This document shows positions 34,986 through 43,436 of a DNA stretch of 64,000 nt, piece after piece; positions within the stretch are counted from its first letter, which is position 1, and each line of letters begins with the position of its first letter. The DNA lies in the NCBI RefSeq assembly GCF_003119195.2, contig NZ_CP022262.1, positions 82,501-146,500 of the forward strand, written 5' to 3'. The position numbers and the translations under genes are program-made. The notes under the pieces were generated by a model. It had not been told where the DNA came from and made no database searches. It saw nothing but the letters and a program-made list of their open reading frames with translations. This stretch comes from Azospirillum baldaniorum. Lineage in GTDB: Bacteria > Pseudomonadota > Alphaproteobacteria > Azospirillales > Azospirillaceae.

Positions 34986-35321
34986 GGCCTCCCTCCCCGT
35001 CTTGAGAGCGGACCGGAAATTATCGTTCGTGGTCCCGTCCGCGACACTTTTCCGATTCCGGACCGCCCCGGCGCTCATCTCCTTGCTTTTTGCAGGCCGG
35101 CCAACCGTCCGCCTTGCCAGCAATTTCATGCGCATCTAGTTTCCTTCAAGAGAACGCCCCGTCGCTCCCCCGCCCGATCAAGAAGGGGTGAAGCACAGGG
35201 CAAGGAAAAGCGGACACACCGAACCATCGCACGGCGCGTGGAACCCTGCCGCGCGCGACGCCCGAGCTTTGCGTCATGGTGATTTCCGCTTTTTCAAAAA
35301 GAAAAAGATCAGGAGGAAGCC
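34986..35321. other. Intergenic region upstream of the leucine dehydrogenase gene
   Basis: 336 bp with no supported gene. The last 50 bp contain an A-rich run (CAAAAAGAAAAAG) and AGGAGG at 35310-35316, the ribosome-binding site for the dehydrogenase. No clear regulator site was found. Confidence 0.4.
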
Positions 35322-36380
<1,059 letters not shown>

Positions 36381-36386
36381 ATCAGC

Positions 36387-37052
36387 TCAACGCCCCGAGG
36401 CCAGCACAGGGAAGGCGTCCAGGAGGCCGGTCAGCAGGATCTGGACGCCGACGCAGAACAGCAGGAAGGCGAACAGCCGCGTCAGCACGCGGGCGCGGGT
36501 GTGGCCGAGCAGCGCCACCAGCCGGTCGGCGGACCGGTAGGACAGCCAGATCAACAGCGCGATGGCCAGCGCCGCCGCCGACACCCCGATGAAGAATTCG
36601 GTGAGCCCCTCGGTGCCCCGGGGGCGGGTGGCGCCGAGCGCGATGGCGACGGAGATGGTGCCCGGGCCGGTGGTGAAGGGGATGGTAAGGGGGAAGAAGG
36701 CCGATTCCCCGACATCGGAGTCCCCGGCCTCCTCCGCCGGGGCGGCCTGTTTCTGCTTGCGCGCCTCATGCGCCTCCGGCGCGCTCAGCAACGCCCAGGC
36801 GCGCTCCGCCACGACGAAGCCGCCGGCGATCCGCAGCGCCGCCAGCGAGATGCCGAAGAAGTTCAGCACGTAAGACCCCGCCCACAGGGCGGCCAGCATG
36901 ACGATGGCCGAATAGACGGCGACCCGCGCGGCGAGTTGCACCCGCTCCTTCGGGCTGCGCTCCGCCGTCACCTGGCTGAAGATCAGCGCCATGGCAATGG
37001 GGTTGACGATCGAGAACAGCGCCGTGAAGGCGAGAAGGAAGCTGTCGAACAT
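36387..37052 (-). CDS. MarC-family integral membrane protein
   Basis: Inner-membrane protein, 221 aa from ATG 37052, with six likely spans. The family signature FSIVNPIAMALIF is at about 12-25, GISLAALRIAGGFVVA near 70, and SAFFPLTIPFTTGPGTISVAIALG near 115-140. A charged loop (about 90-112) separates the halves. MarC proteins were once linked to multiple antibiotic resistance but their function is unsettled. It converges on the leucine dehydrogenase gene with 6 bp between stops. Confidence 0.88.
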   Translation of the reverse strand: MFDSFLLAFTALFSIVNPIAMALIFSQVTAERSPKERVQLAARVAVYSAIVMLAALWAGSYVLNFFGISLAALRIAGGFVVAERAWALLSAPEAHEARKQKQAAPAEEAGDSDVGESAFFPLTIPFTTGPGTISVAIALGATRPRGTEGLTEFFIGVSAAALAIALLIWLSYRSADRLVALLGHTRARVLTRLFAFLLFCVGVQILLTGLLDAFPVLASGR

Positions 37053-37248
37053 GGGACGGGCCGACCTGTGCCTTGGCGGTTGGCGGGGCGCACCGCCGTG
37101 GTACAGGCCGGCCCAGTCCTTGGCAAGGCGCCATGATTTGCGGCCCCCATTGTTCAGGCAGGAAACGCCGTGCTTGCCGTTCGACCGGCAAGACGGCCAC
37201 ACTCCCCCAGCGGGGAAGGCTTCGTGACGTGATGCCGGAGGAGTTGCA

Positions 37249-38292
37249 ATGGGTCGGCGAACACGGCGGTGGGTTCTGGCTCTTCTGATGACCGGGCTGC
37301 TTCCGGCCGCCCTGCCCGCGCGGGCGGAAACACCGGCCCAGTTCCGGGCGGCGGTGTCGCAGATCGCCTACGCCGATCCGGGCACGGGCAAGACGGTGCC
37401 GATCCTGCTGCTCTACCCGACGCGCGACCATGTCCAGCCGATCCGGCGGGGACCCTATCACCTGAACGTCGCCCCGGAAGGCGGGCCGGCGCTGGATTCC
37501 CTGCCCCTGGTGATGATGACCCAGGGGCCGGCGCGCAACGGGCTGGCGATGGTCAGTGTCGGCCTGTTCCTGGCGCGCCGCGGGATGATGACCGCCATCG
37601 TGACCCATCTCGGCGGCATGGAACCGGACGCGGACCCCAGGGCCGGCAAGGGCGACCGGGTCGGCACCGTGCCGCTGTGGCCGGAATTGCCGCTGCAGCT
37701 CCGCGCGGCGCTGGACGCCGTGCTGGACTCCTCGCCCATGGGCTTTCGGGTGGACCGGCAGCGCATCGGCGTGCTCGGCTACGCGGCCGGGGGCCATGCG
37801 GCGCTGGCGGCGGCGGGCGGGGTCGCCGATCCGGGACGGCTGGCCCAGATCTGCGCCACCCACCCCGACGACCGGACCCTCTGTCCGGCGGGCGCCAAGA
37901 CCGCCGCCGCGGTCTCGCCGAAGCGGCTGGAGGCCGCCAGCGATCCGCGCATCCGCTCGCTGCTGCTGATGGACCCGGTCGGCGCCCTGTTCGCGGACGG
38001 CGCGCTGTCCCGCGTCACCGTCCCGGTCCGGCTGTACGAGGCGGAGAAGGGAGACGAGAGCGGCGCCCTCCAGGTGGCGCGGGTGCGCGGCCTGTTGCCC
38101 CGACCGCCGGAATACGACCTCGTTCCCAGTGCCGGCCACTACGCCTTCCTGACACCGGTCCCGGCCAGCGCCGCCGCCCGCTTCGGCGCGACGGTGCAGG
38201 ACCCGCCGGGCTTCGACCGCGCCGCCTTCCACGCGCGGCTGAACGACGAGGTCCTCGACTATTTCCGGCGGACGCTGAACGCCGTGCCCTGA
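37249..38292 (+). CDS. Secreted alpha/beta-hydrolase-like protein lacking the nucleophile serine
   Basis: A protein of 347 aa with a signal peptide (cut after ARA-E). It follows the layout of predicted dienelactone-hydrolase-like secreted proteins: a PILLLYPTRD strand, LPLVMMTQGPARN where active relatives have SHG, an elbow at 174-184 and a C-terminal SAGHYAFLTP with the probable catalytic His. The nucleophile elbow is GYAAGGH, so the expected serine at residue 179 is alanine; relatives have GxSxGG. It may be a non-catalytic binding protein or use another residue. The C-terminal Asp-Tyr-Phe (LDYFRRTL) matches family ends. Confidence 0.75.
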   Translation: MGRRTRRWVLALLMTGLLPAALPARAETPAQFRAAVSQIAYADPGTGKTVPILLLYPTRDHVQPIRRGPYHLNVAPEGGPALDSLPLVMMTQGPARNGLAMVSVGLFLARRGMMTAIVTHLGGMEPDADPRAGKGDRVGTVPLWPELPLQLRAALDAVLDSSPMGFRVDRQRIGVLGYAAGGHAALAAAGGVADPGRLAQICATHPDDRTLCPAGAKTAAAVSPKRLEAASDPRIRSLLLMDPVGALFADGALSRVTVPVRLYEAEKGDESGALQVARVRGLLPRPPEYDLVPSAGHYAFLTPVPASAAARFGATVQDPPGFDRAAFHARLNDEVLDYFRRTLNAVP

Positions 38293-38353
38293 CTTACCGG
38301 GGCCGGAACGCCGCCCAACACCCGCCAACCATCAAGAAAAACGGAAACGCACC

Positions 38354-39037
38354 ATGACGACGATGACCTTGAAAGACGCCCTGGCCGAGGTTCTGGACCC
38401 ACGGGACCGGACCGTGGTGGATGTCGGCTGCGGCGACGGATCGCTGACCCGCCATTTCGCGGGCCTCGGCGCCCGGGCCATCGGCATCGAGATCAGCGAG
38501 GGGCAGCTCGCCCGCGCCCGCAAGGCGGAGCCGGTAACCGGCGCCGACTACCGCGTCGGCAAGGGCGAGGCGCTGCCGCTGGAGGACGCGTCGGTGGACG
38601 CCATCGTCTACTCCAACAGCTTCCACCACCTGCCGCTGCCGGTCATGGCCGACGCGATGGCCGAGGCGGCGCGGGTGCTGAAGCCCGGCGGCACGCTGGT
38701 GGTGGTCGAGCCCATCGCCGAGGGCGCCTATTTCGAGGTCATCCTGCCCATCGAGGACGAGACGGAGGTGCGCGCCGCCGCCTACGACACGCTGAAGCAC
38801 CCGCCGCTGCCGCTGCAGGCGGTGGACGAGACGGTCTACGGCACGGTGGTCCGCTACCGCGACGCCGATCATTACCTGAGCCACGTCACCGCCGTGGACC
38901 CGGCGCGGCGCGAGCGCCTGCCTCCGGTGGAGGCCGAGGTCCGCCGCCGCTTCGCCGCCAACGGGCGGACCGACGCGGAGGGGATGACCGCCTTCGACCA
39001 GCCGATGCGGCGCATGGTCTTCAAGAGGCTGCCATAA
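38354..39037 (+). CDS. Class I SAM-dependent methyltransferase
   Basis: A cytoplasmic enzyme of 227 aa. SAM-binding motif I is VVDVGCGDGSLTRHF (about 21-35), followed by the acidic residue of motif II (IGIEIS) and the motif IV-like DAIVYSNSFHHLP (about 88-100), then VLKPGGTLVVVEP. This is a methyltransf_11-type fold. The substrate is unknown. It sits 61 bp after the hydrolase-like gene with GAAAAACGGAAAC upstream as a weak ribosome-binding site. Confidence 0.88.
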   Translation: MTTMTLKDALAEVLDPRDRTVVDVGCGDGSLTRHFAGLGARAIGIEISEGQLARARKAEPVTGADYRVGKGEALPLEDASVDAIVYSNSFHHLPLPVMADAMAEAARVLKPGGTLVVVEPIAEGAYFEVILPIEDETEVRAAAYDTLKHPPLPLQAVDETVYGTVVRYRDADHYLSHVTAVDPARRERLPPVEAEVRRRFAANGRTDAEGMTAFDQPMRRMVFKRLP

Positions 39038-39160
39038 GCACGGACCACTTGGTGGCGATACGGCGGCGTGCCAGCATGAGCGCCGCCGTTTGGTCACAGG
39101 CGCGCCATCGCGCGTCCGGGGCATAGTGGAGCGGCGTCACCCTTTCGAAGGTCGAAGACC

Positions 39161-39394
39161 ATGCCCCGCCTTGTCCTGTCCCGCTCCGGCTTGCCCCGCT
39201 CCGGCTTGTCCGCCGCCGTCCTGCTCTTCCCGGCGGCCTTGCTTCTGACCGGTTGCGGCGTGGTGGTCGCCACCGTGGACACGGCGGCCAGCGTCGCCGG
39301 GTCCGCGGTCAGCGTCGCGGGCGACGTGGTGTCGGCCACGGCCCATGTGGCGACCGCGCCCTTCCGTGGCAGCGACGAGAAAAAGGACGAATAA
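39161..39394 (+). CDS. Small lipoprotein, 77 aa
   Basis: A predicted lipoprotein with lipobox LLTGC (lipid Cys at residue 32) after a basic N-terminus that contains a duplicated RSGL segment (a 15-bp near-exact DNA repeat, cgctccggcttg). The mature 45 residues are a small Ala/Val/Ser-rich helix with a repeated VSVAGDVVSATAHVATAP pattern and an acidic/lysine tail. Such short helical lipoproteins are common in alphaproteobacteria and of unknown role. Confidence 0.7.
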   Translation: MPRLVLSRSGLPRSGLSAAVLLFPAALLLTGCGVVVATVDTAASVAGSAVSVAGDVVSATAHVATAPFRGSDEKKDE

Positions 39395-39411
39395 CGCTCA
39401 GCGCCGGACGC

Positions 39412-40230
39412 TCAACGCCGGAACAGGCGGCGCCACCAGGGGCTCTGCCGCCGCGCCAACTCGGTCACCAGAATACGGCACTGGTCGCGCATCGCCTCGT
39501 AAGCGGCGACCTCGGCCTCGCGGTCGCGGCGCAGGCCGTCCAGCGTGCCGGTCAGCCGCTCCAGCCGCTTCTCCAGCTCCGCGCCGGTCCGTCGTTCCTG
39601 CTCCAGCGCCGCCTGCGCCTCCTCGCTGCGGCGCTCCGCCGACTCGATGCGCTGGCGGAAGCCGCGCTCCCGCGCCTCCGTGTCGGCGATCAGCCGTTCC
39701 ACGAGGTCACCGATGCGCTTGCGCTCGGCCTCGCGGTCGGCCTGGAGGCGGTCCAGCGCCACCGTGTGGGACAGGCGCAGGGCGGCGATCTCCGCGTTCA
39801 CCGCGGACAGACGGTCCTCCGCGTCCTGAAGCGCGCGGGCCATGCCCTGCTCGCGCGCCGAGGTCTCCGCGATCAGCGTCTCGACGAGCTGGTTGATGCG
39901 GTCGCGCTCGGCCTCGCGGTCGCCCTGGAGGGTCCCGACCTCCCCGGAACGCGCCCGCTCCACCTGCCCAATGGCCTCGCGCCAGCGTTCGCGTTCGGAG
40001 GCGTGCTCGGCGATCACCCGCAGCCGCTCCGCCCGTTCGCTGTCCGCCGCAGCCTCCGCCTTGGCGATCTGTTCGCCCAGCGTGGCGACCTGATCCCCAT
40101 AGACGCGCAGGAGTTGCGTGGTTTCCTCCGATGGCGCCTTCGCCGCGCGCTGACGGGTGGTCCGCTTGGCTGACGCCGCGGGCGGAGGCGTCGTATCCTC
40201 GGCGTTGGAGAGCGGCATCATCTCGGTCAT
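39412..40230 (-). CDS. Coiled-coil protein with internal duplication
   Basis: A protein of 272 aa, predicted to be one long coiled coil (about 40-250) with a disordered N-terminus. Two near-identical blocks, DREAERDRINQLVETLIAET and DREAERKRIGDLVERLIADT, start about 60 residues apart, and a third partial DREAEV occurs near 240. The C-terminus is a basic amphipathic tail (WWRRLFRR) that could bind membrane or nucleic acid. No known family. Its start faces the response-regulator gene across a 352-bp region. Confidence 0.72.
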   Translation of the reverse strand: MTEMMPLSNAEDTTPPPAASAKRTTRQRAAKAPSEETTQLLRVYGDQVATLGEQIAKAEAAADSERAERLRVIAEHASERERWREAIGQVERARSGEVGTLQGDREAERDRINQLVETLIAETSAREQGMARALQDAEDRLSAVNAEIAALRLSHTVALDRLQADREAERKRIGDLVERLIADTEARERGFRQRIESAERRSEEAQAALEQERRTGAELEKRLERLTGTLDGLRRDREAEVAAYEAMRDQCRILVTELARRQSPWWRRLFRR

Positions 40231-40582
40231 CGCGGCTTATCCTGACAGTCGGGCCTGCATCGCCACAGTAGCGCGTCCCGCGCCCTGCGCACAGGAACCT
40301 TTTTTCCATAGGCCGGGGCCGGGAGACGGTCCGGCACATAGACTGCCGAGAATTCATCTCGCATTTTCACGGATTTCGTCGGCAAATTTTCCAAAATCAG
40401 GTCTGTTAACAGGTTTTAAAACCGCCTTAACGCCGACTCCTGCCTCTCGCCAAGGTATTAACACCAACGATTGACAGTACGGATTTCGATTGGTTTTTTG
40501 AATGATGTTTGCAGGCGCGAAAAAGACTTTTCCTAAAAAGCAAAACAATCGCCCTGGTCGATCCGATGCTGCGGAGAACCCC
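40231..40582. other. AT-rich divergent regulatory region
   Basis: 352 bp, markedly AT-rich for this genome between 40340 and 40560. It holds a perfect CtrA box at 40416-40431, a GTTAAC palindrome at 40405-40410, and a TTGACA hexamer at 40471-40476 that may be a -35 element for the rightward gene. No gene is seen in it. Confidence 0.5.
40416..40431 (+). promoter_or_regulatory. CtrA binding site (TTAA-N7-TTAAC)
   Basis: TTAAAACCGCCTTAAC matches the full CtrA consensus exactly. It lies 152 bp before the response-regulator start and 186 bp from the divergent coiled-coil gene. CtrA controls motility genes in Azospirillum-type bacteria. Confidence 0.6.
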
Positions 40583-41362
40583 ATGCGTGCTGTTCTGGTT
40601 GAACCGAACCCCCTGATCGCCGACGCGCTCGGCCGTCAGCTCGGCATGGGGAAGATCCGCTACGACCGCCAGGACTGGGCCGGGCTGGAGGAGCTTCTGC
40701 AACAGCAGGGGGCGGAAGGACTTGGCTACGACGCCATCGTCCTGGGCAGCGTCGACGATCCGGCGCGCTGCGTGGCGGCGCTGCGGGCGCATCAGGTCGG
40801 GGCGGCGATCCTCTGCCTGCTCGACCGGCGCTGCGTGGCGACGACGGTGGAGCTGCTGCACGCCGGGGCCGACGACGTGCTGGTCAAGCCGGTGGTCAGC
40901 GCCGAGGTGCGGGCGCGCATCGAGGTGGCGCGGCGGCGCTCGCGCGGCTTGCTGAGCAACGCGGTGCGGGTCGGGCAACTGACGGTGTTCCTCGACGGGC
41001 GCGACCCGGAGGTCGCCGGCGAGCGGCTGCGGCTGAGCCAGCGCGAGCACGCCATCCTCGGCGTGCTGGCCGCCCACCACCGCCGCGTCGTCTCCAAGGA
41101 GCACATCTACGACGAGGTCTACGGCCTGTCCGGCGCCGACCCGCTGGACAAGGTCATCGACGTCTACATCTGCAAGCTGCGCAAGAAGATCGCCGAGGCC
41201 ACCGGCGGCGCCCGCTACATCGAGACCGTCTACGGCCGCGGCTACAAGTTCGAGGCCCCGCCCGAGCATGAGGACCCTGCCCCGGCCCGGCCGGCACGCC
41301 GGGTGTTGCCAGGCTACGCGGCGTTTGGGCGTGGGGGTGGCGAGGCGCGGCTGGCGGGGTGA
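40583..41362 (+). CDS. OmpR/CtrA-like response regulator with degenerate receiver
   Basis: A DNA-binding regulator of 259 aa from ATG 40583 (GGAG 7 nt upstream; the upstream extension to 40502 lacks conservation). The receiver (1-115) keeps Lys102 (VLVKPV) but the acid pocket is EPN rather than DD, and the phosphoacceptor position in AIVLGSVDDP is Gly55. The C-terminal winged helix (about 130-225) is intact and CtrA-like: RLSQREHAILGVLAAHHRRVVSKEHIYDEVYG, VIDVYICKLRKKI, YIETVYGRGYKF. No kinase gene is adjacent. It probably works without phosphorylation. Confidence 0.86.
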   Translation: MRAVLVEPNPLIADALGRQLGMGKIRYDRQDWAGLEELLQQQGAEGLGYDAIVLGSVDDPARCVAALRAHQVGAAILCLLDRRCVATTVELLHAGADDVLVKPVVSAEVRARIEVARRRSRGLLSNAVRVGQLTVFLDGRDPEVAGERLRLSQREHAILGVLAAHHRRVVSKEHIYDEVYGLSGADPLDKVIDVYICKLRKKIAEATGGARYIETVYGRGYKFEAPPEHEDPAPARPARRVLPGYAAFGRGGGEARLAG

Positions 41363-41409
41363 GGGCGGACACGATCTGAGTGCCGCGCGTTTCCCTTTTT
41401 CGTCCGGCA

Positions 41410-41433
41410 TGTCACTTTTCGCGGGCAGGCGTT
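41410..41433 (+). promoter_or_regulatory. Possible ECF41-type promoter
   Basis: TGTCAC at 41410-41415 and CGTT at 41430-41433, 14 bp apart. ECF41 promoters are described with a TGTCA-like -35 and CGTC-like -10; the second element and the spacing are imperfect here. It lies 40-60 bp before the monooxygenase-like gene. Confidence 0.3.
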
Positions 41434-41472
41434 GTCATCCCCTTCGTGGCTGCACTTTCGAAGGAGGCGACG

Positions 41473-41808
41473 ATGGCCAAGGACATCGCAACGATTGACC
41501 CTCGGTCCCCATGTCTGACGCTGATAAACGTTTACGAGGTCGAGCCGGAGAAGCAGGCCGCCTTGGCGAAGGCCCTTTCGGAATCGACCGAAAACACCAT
41601 TCGCCATCAGCCCGGCTTCATGTCGGTCTGCATCCATAGCAGCCTCGACGGGAAGAAAATCGTGAACTACGCCCAATGGGCATCCAAGGAGCACTTCGAG
41701 GGCTTCATGAAGAAGCCCGAGACGCAAGAGCAACTCAAACAGTTCGCGGGCCTCGCGACGTCGGTCACCCCGAGCCTCTACACGGTCGAAGCCGTTCACG
41801 CTGAATAA
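41473..41808 (+). CDS. Antibiotic-biosynthesis-monooxygenase (ABM) domain protein
   Basis: A protein of 111 aa with a single ABM ferredoxin-like fold: LTLINVYEVEPEKQAALAKALSEST, HQPGFMSVCIHSSLDGKKIVNYAQWASKEHFEGFM. Such dimers act as cofactor-free monooxygenases on quinone-like substrates or as heme-degrading enzymes. ATG 41473 has AGGAGG 5 nt upstream; an upstream in-frame ATG at 41410 region is less likely. The sigma factor gene starts 26 bp after its stop, and ECF41 sigma factors characteristically lie beside a small oxidoreductase/decarboxylase target gene. Confidence 0.85.
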   Translation: MAKDIATIDPRSPCLTLINVYEVEPEKQAALAKALSESTENTIRHQPGFMSVCIHSSLDGKKIVNYAQWASKEHFEGFMKKPETQEQLKQFAGLATSVTPSLYTVEAVHAE

Positions 41809-41834
41809 CGAAGGAATGGCAAGGCGGCAGGACC

Positions 41835-42731
41835 ATGGACGACATCACCACCGACCCATCATTCTCTGAAATTCGCCCCCGCCTCATCCGCCTCGCATAC
41901 CGGATGCTCGGATCGGTGGCGGATGCCGAGGACGTCGTCCAGGATGCCTATCTCCGCTGGCTGGCGACCGATCGCGAGACGATCCGGCAGCCGGCGGCCT
42001 TGTTGCACACCATCGTCACGCGCCTTTGTCTGAACGAACTGAAATCCGCGCGGCGCAGGCGCGAGACCTACATCGGGCCGTGGCTGCCGGAACCCATCGT
42101 TGACGCGGGGGAATTGGATTCCATCGACGATATCACGCTCCCGTTGATGATCGCGCTGGAGCGTCTGTCGCCGTTGGAGCGGGCCGCCTTTCTGCTGCAC
42201 GATGTTTTCGGCATGGGGTTCGATGAGGTCGCCAACACCATAGGCCGTGAAGCGGCAGCATGCCGCAAACTGGCCAGCCGGGCGCGTGAGCATATCCAGG
42301 CGGCTCGCCCACGCTTCCTCGTGACGGAAGCGCATGGGCTGGAGATCGCTGCGGCGTTCTTCGCCGCGTCGCGCGACGGTGACATGGACCGGCTGCGTTT
42401 GCTTCTCGCCGATGATGTCATTGCCAGCGCGGACGGCGGTGGCAGGGTGCCGGCTTCGCAACGTCCATTGATCGGAATCGATGAGGTGATGGCGCGGCAC
42501 GTCCAGCTTGCGCAAGAGTTCAACCAGTCGCCGTCCCTTCTTATACGCTATGCCATGATCGACGGGCTTCCCGGCTTCATCTCCGTCGAGGGCGGCCGGA
42601 TCGTGCAGACCACCGCCTTGCACATCGAGCAGGGAAAAATTGTCGCGATCTACATCACCAGAAATCCGGACAAGGTGCGGCACCTGGACGAGCACTGTCG
42701 CGAAGTACGGATCAAAATCGAGCTGAACTGA
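41835..42731 (+). CDS. ECF41 (SigJ-like) sigma factor with C-terminal SnoaL-like domain
   Basis: Extracytoplasmic-function sigma factor, 298 aa. Sigma2 lies at about 8-75 (RLAYRMLGSVADAEDVVQDAYLRW) and sigma4 at about 105-160. All three ECF41 hallmarks are present: WLPEP in the linker (about 85), DGGGR in the C-terminal extension (about 202) and NPDK near the end (about 276). In characterised ECF41 proteins the SnoaL-like extension replaces an anti-sigma factor and tunes activity. The adjacent ABM gene is the probable target. Confidence 0.93.
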   Translation: MDDITTDPSFSEIRPRLIRLAYRMLGSVADAEDVVQDAYLRWLATDRETIRQPAALLHTIVTRLCLNELKSARRRRETYIGPWLPEPIVDAGELDSIDDITLPLMIALERLSPLERAAFLLHDVFGMGFDEVANTIGREAAACRKLASRAREHIQAARPRFLVTEAHGLEIAAAFFAASRDGDMDRLRLLLADDVIASADGGGRVPASQRPLIGIDEVMARHVQLAQEFNQSPSLLIRYAMIDGLPGFISVEGGRIVQTTALHIEQGKIVAIYITRNPDKVRHLDEHCREVRIKIELN

Positions 42732-42778
42732 GCCGGATCAACGGCTTCAGCCCGTCCCTTCCGGGTTTCGACGGACGC

Positions 42779-43420
42779 TCAGCCCGACCAGTCCGCGCTG
42801 AGAGCCTCCTCTTCCAAATCCAGCCAGGCCCCGGCCAGCGGCCCCACCGTCAGGTCGCCACCCAGGCCCGCGTCGCCCATGGCTCCGGCGAACCCGTCCT
42901 GCATGTCGGCCAGCGCGGCGGAGGACAGGCCGCCGCCGGTCTGCAGCGTCACATCGAACCGCCGCCCCTCCCCCGCCGCGACGAGTTGCACCGCCCCCAG
43001 CGCCGGCAGCCGCATCTGCAGGACCAGCGCGCTTCCTGTCTGAAGGTCCGCCCCGTCGGAAATGGCGCAGAGCAGGCCGCAGCAGCCGCCCGACGCCGTG
43101 CCGTCCATCACCGGGATGCTCATCACCCGCCACTCCCGCCCGTCGGCGGTGCGGCGGTGGCGCGGCGCCAGCGCCAAGTCGAGATCGTCCAGCAAGGCGC
43201 CGCCGTCGAGCTGCTCCAGCAACCGGCAGCGCTTCGGCCCCAGCCACGCCCGCGCGCCGTTGGCGGTCGCCGCCAGGAAGAAGGCCAGCCCGAGGCCGAA
43301 GGTGGAATCGCAGCGCGGCAGCCCGCCGCGCAGCTCCTGCGCCGCCCGCGGGTCCAGCGCCTCCACCACCGCCAGCAGATGGCCAACCTCGGCGACCGCG
43401 TCCGGCATCAGCACACCCAT
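42779..43420 (-). CDS. Hypothetical protein at the end of the fliF-fliG operon
   Basis: A protein of 213 aa, 16 bp downstream of fliG on the same strand, so probably in the flagellar operon. No signal peptide. The C-terminal part (about 130-200), LQMRLPALGAVQLVAAGEGRRFDVTLQ then a helix MQDGFAGAMGDAGLGGDLTVG, has the strand-strand-helix-strand order of the FliK hook-length C-domain, but similarity is too weak to name it. The N-terminal part is helical with LPRCDSTFGLGLAFFLAA. It may be an export-apparatus partner or chaperone. Confidence 0.6.
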   Translation of the reverse strand: MGVLMPDAVAEVGHLLAVVEALDPRAAQELRGGLPRCDSTFGLGLAFFLAATANGARAWLGPKRCRLLEQLDGGALLDDLDLALAPRHRRTADGREWRVMSIPVMDGTASGGCCGLLCAISDGADLQTGSALVLQMRLPALGAVQLVAAGEGRRFDVTLQTGGGLSSAALADMQDGFAGAMGDAGLGGDLTVGPLAGAWLDLEEEALSADWSG

Positions 43421-43436
43421 CAGTGGACAACGACCA

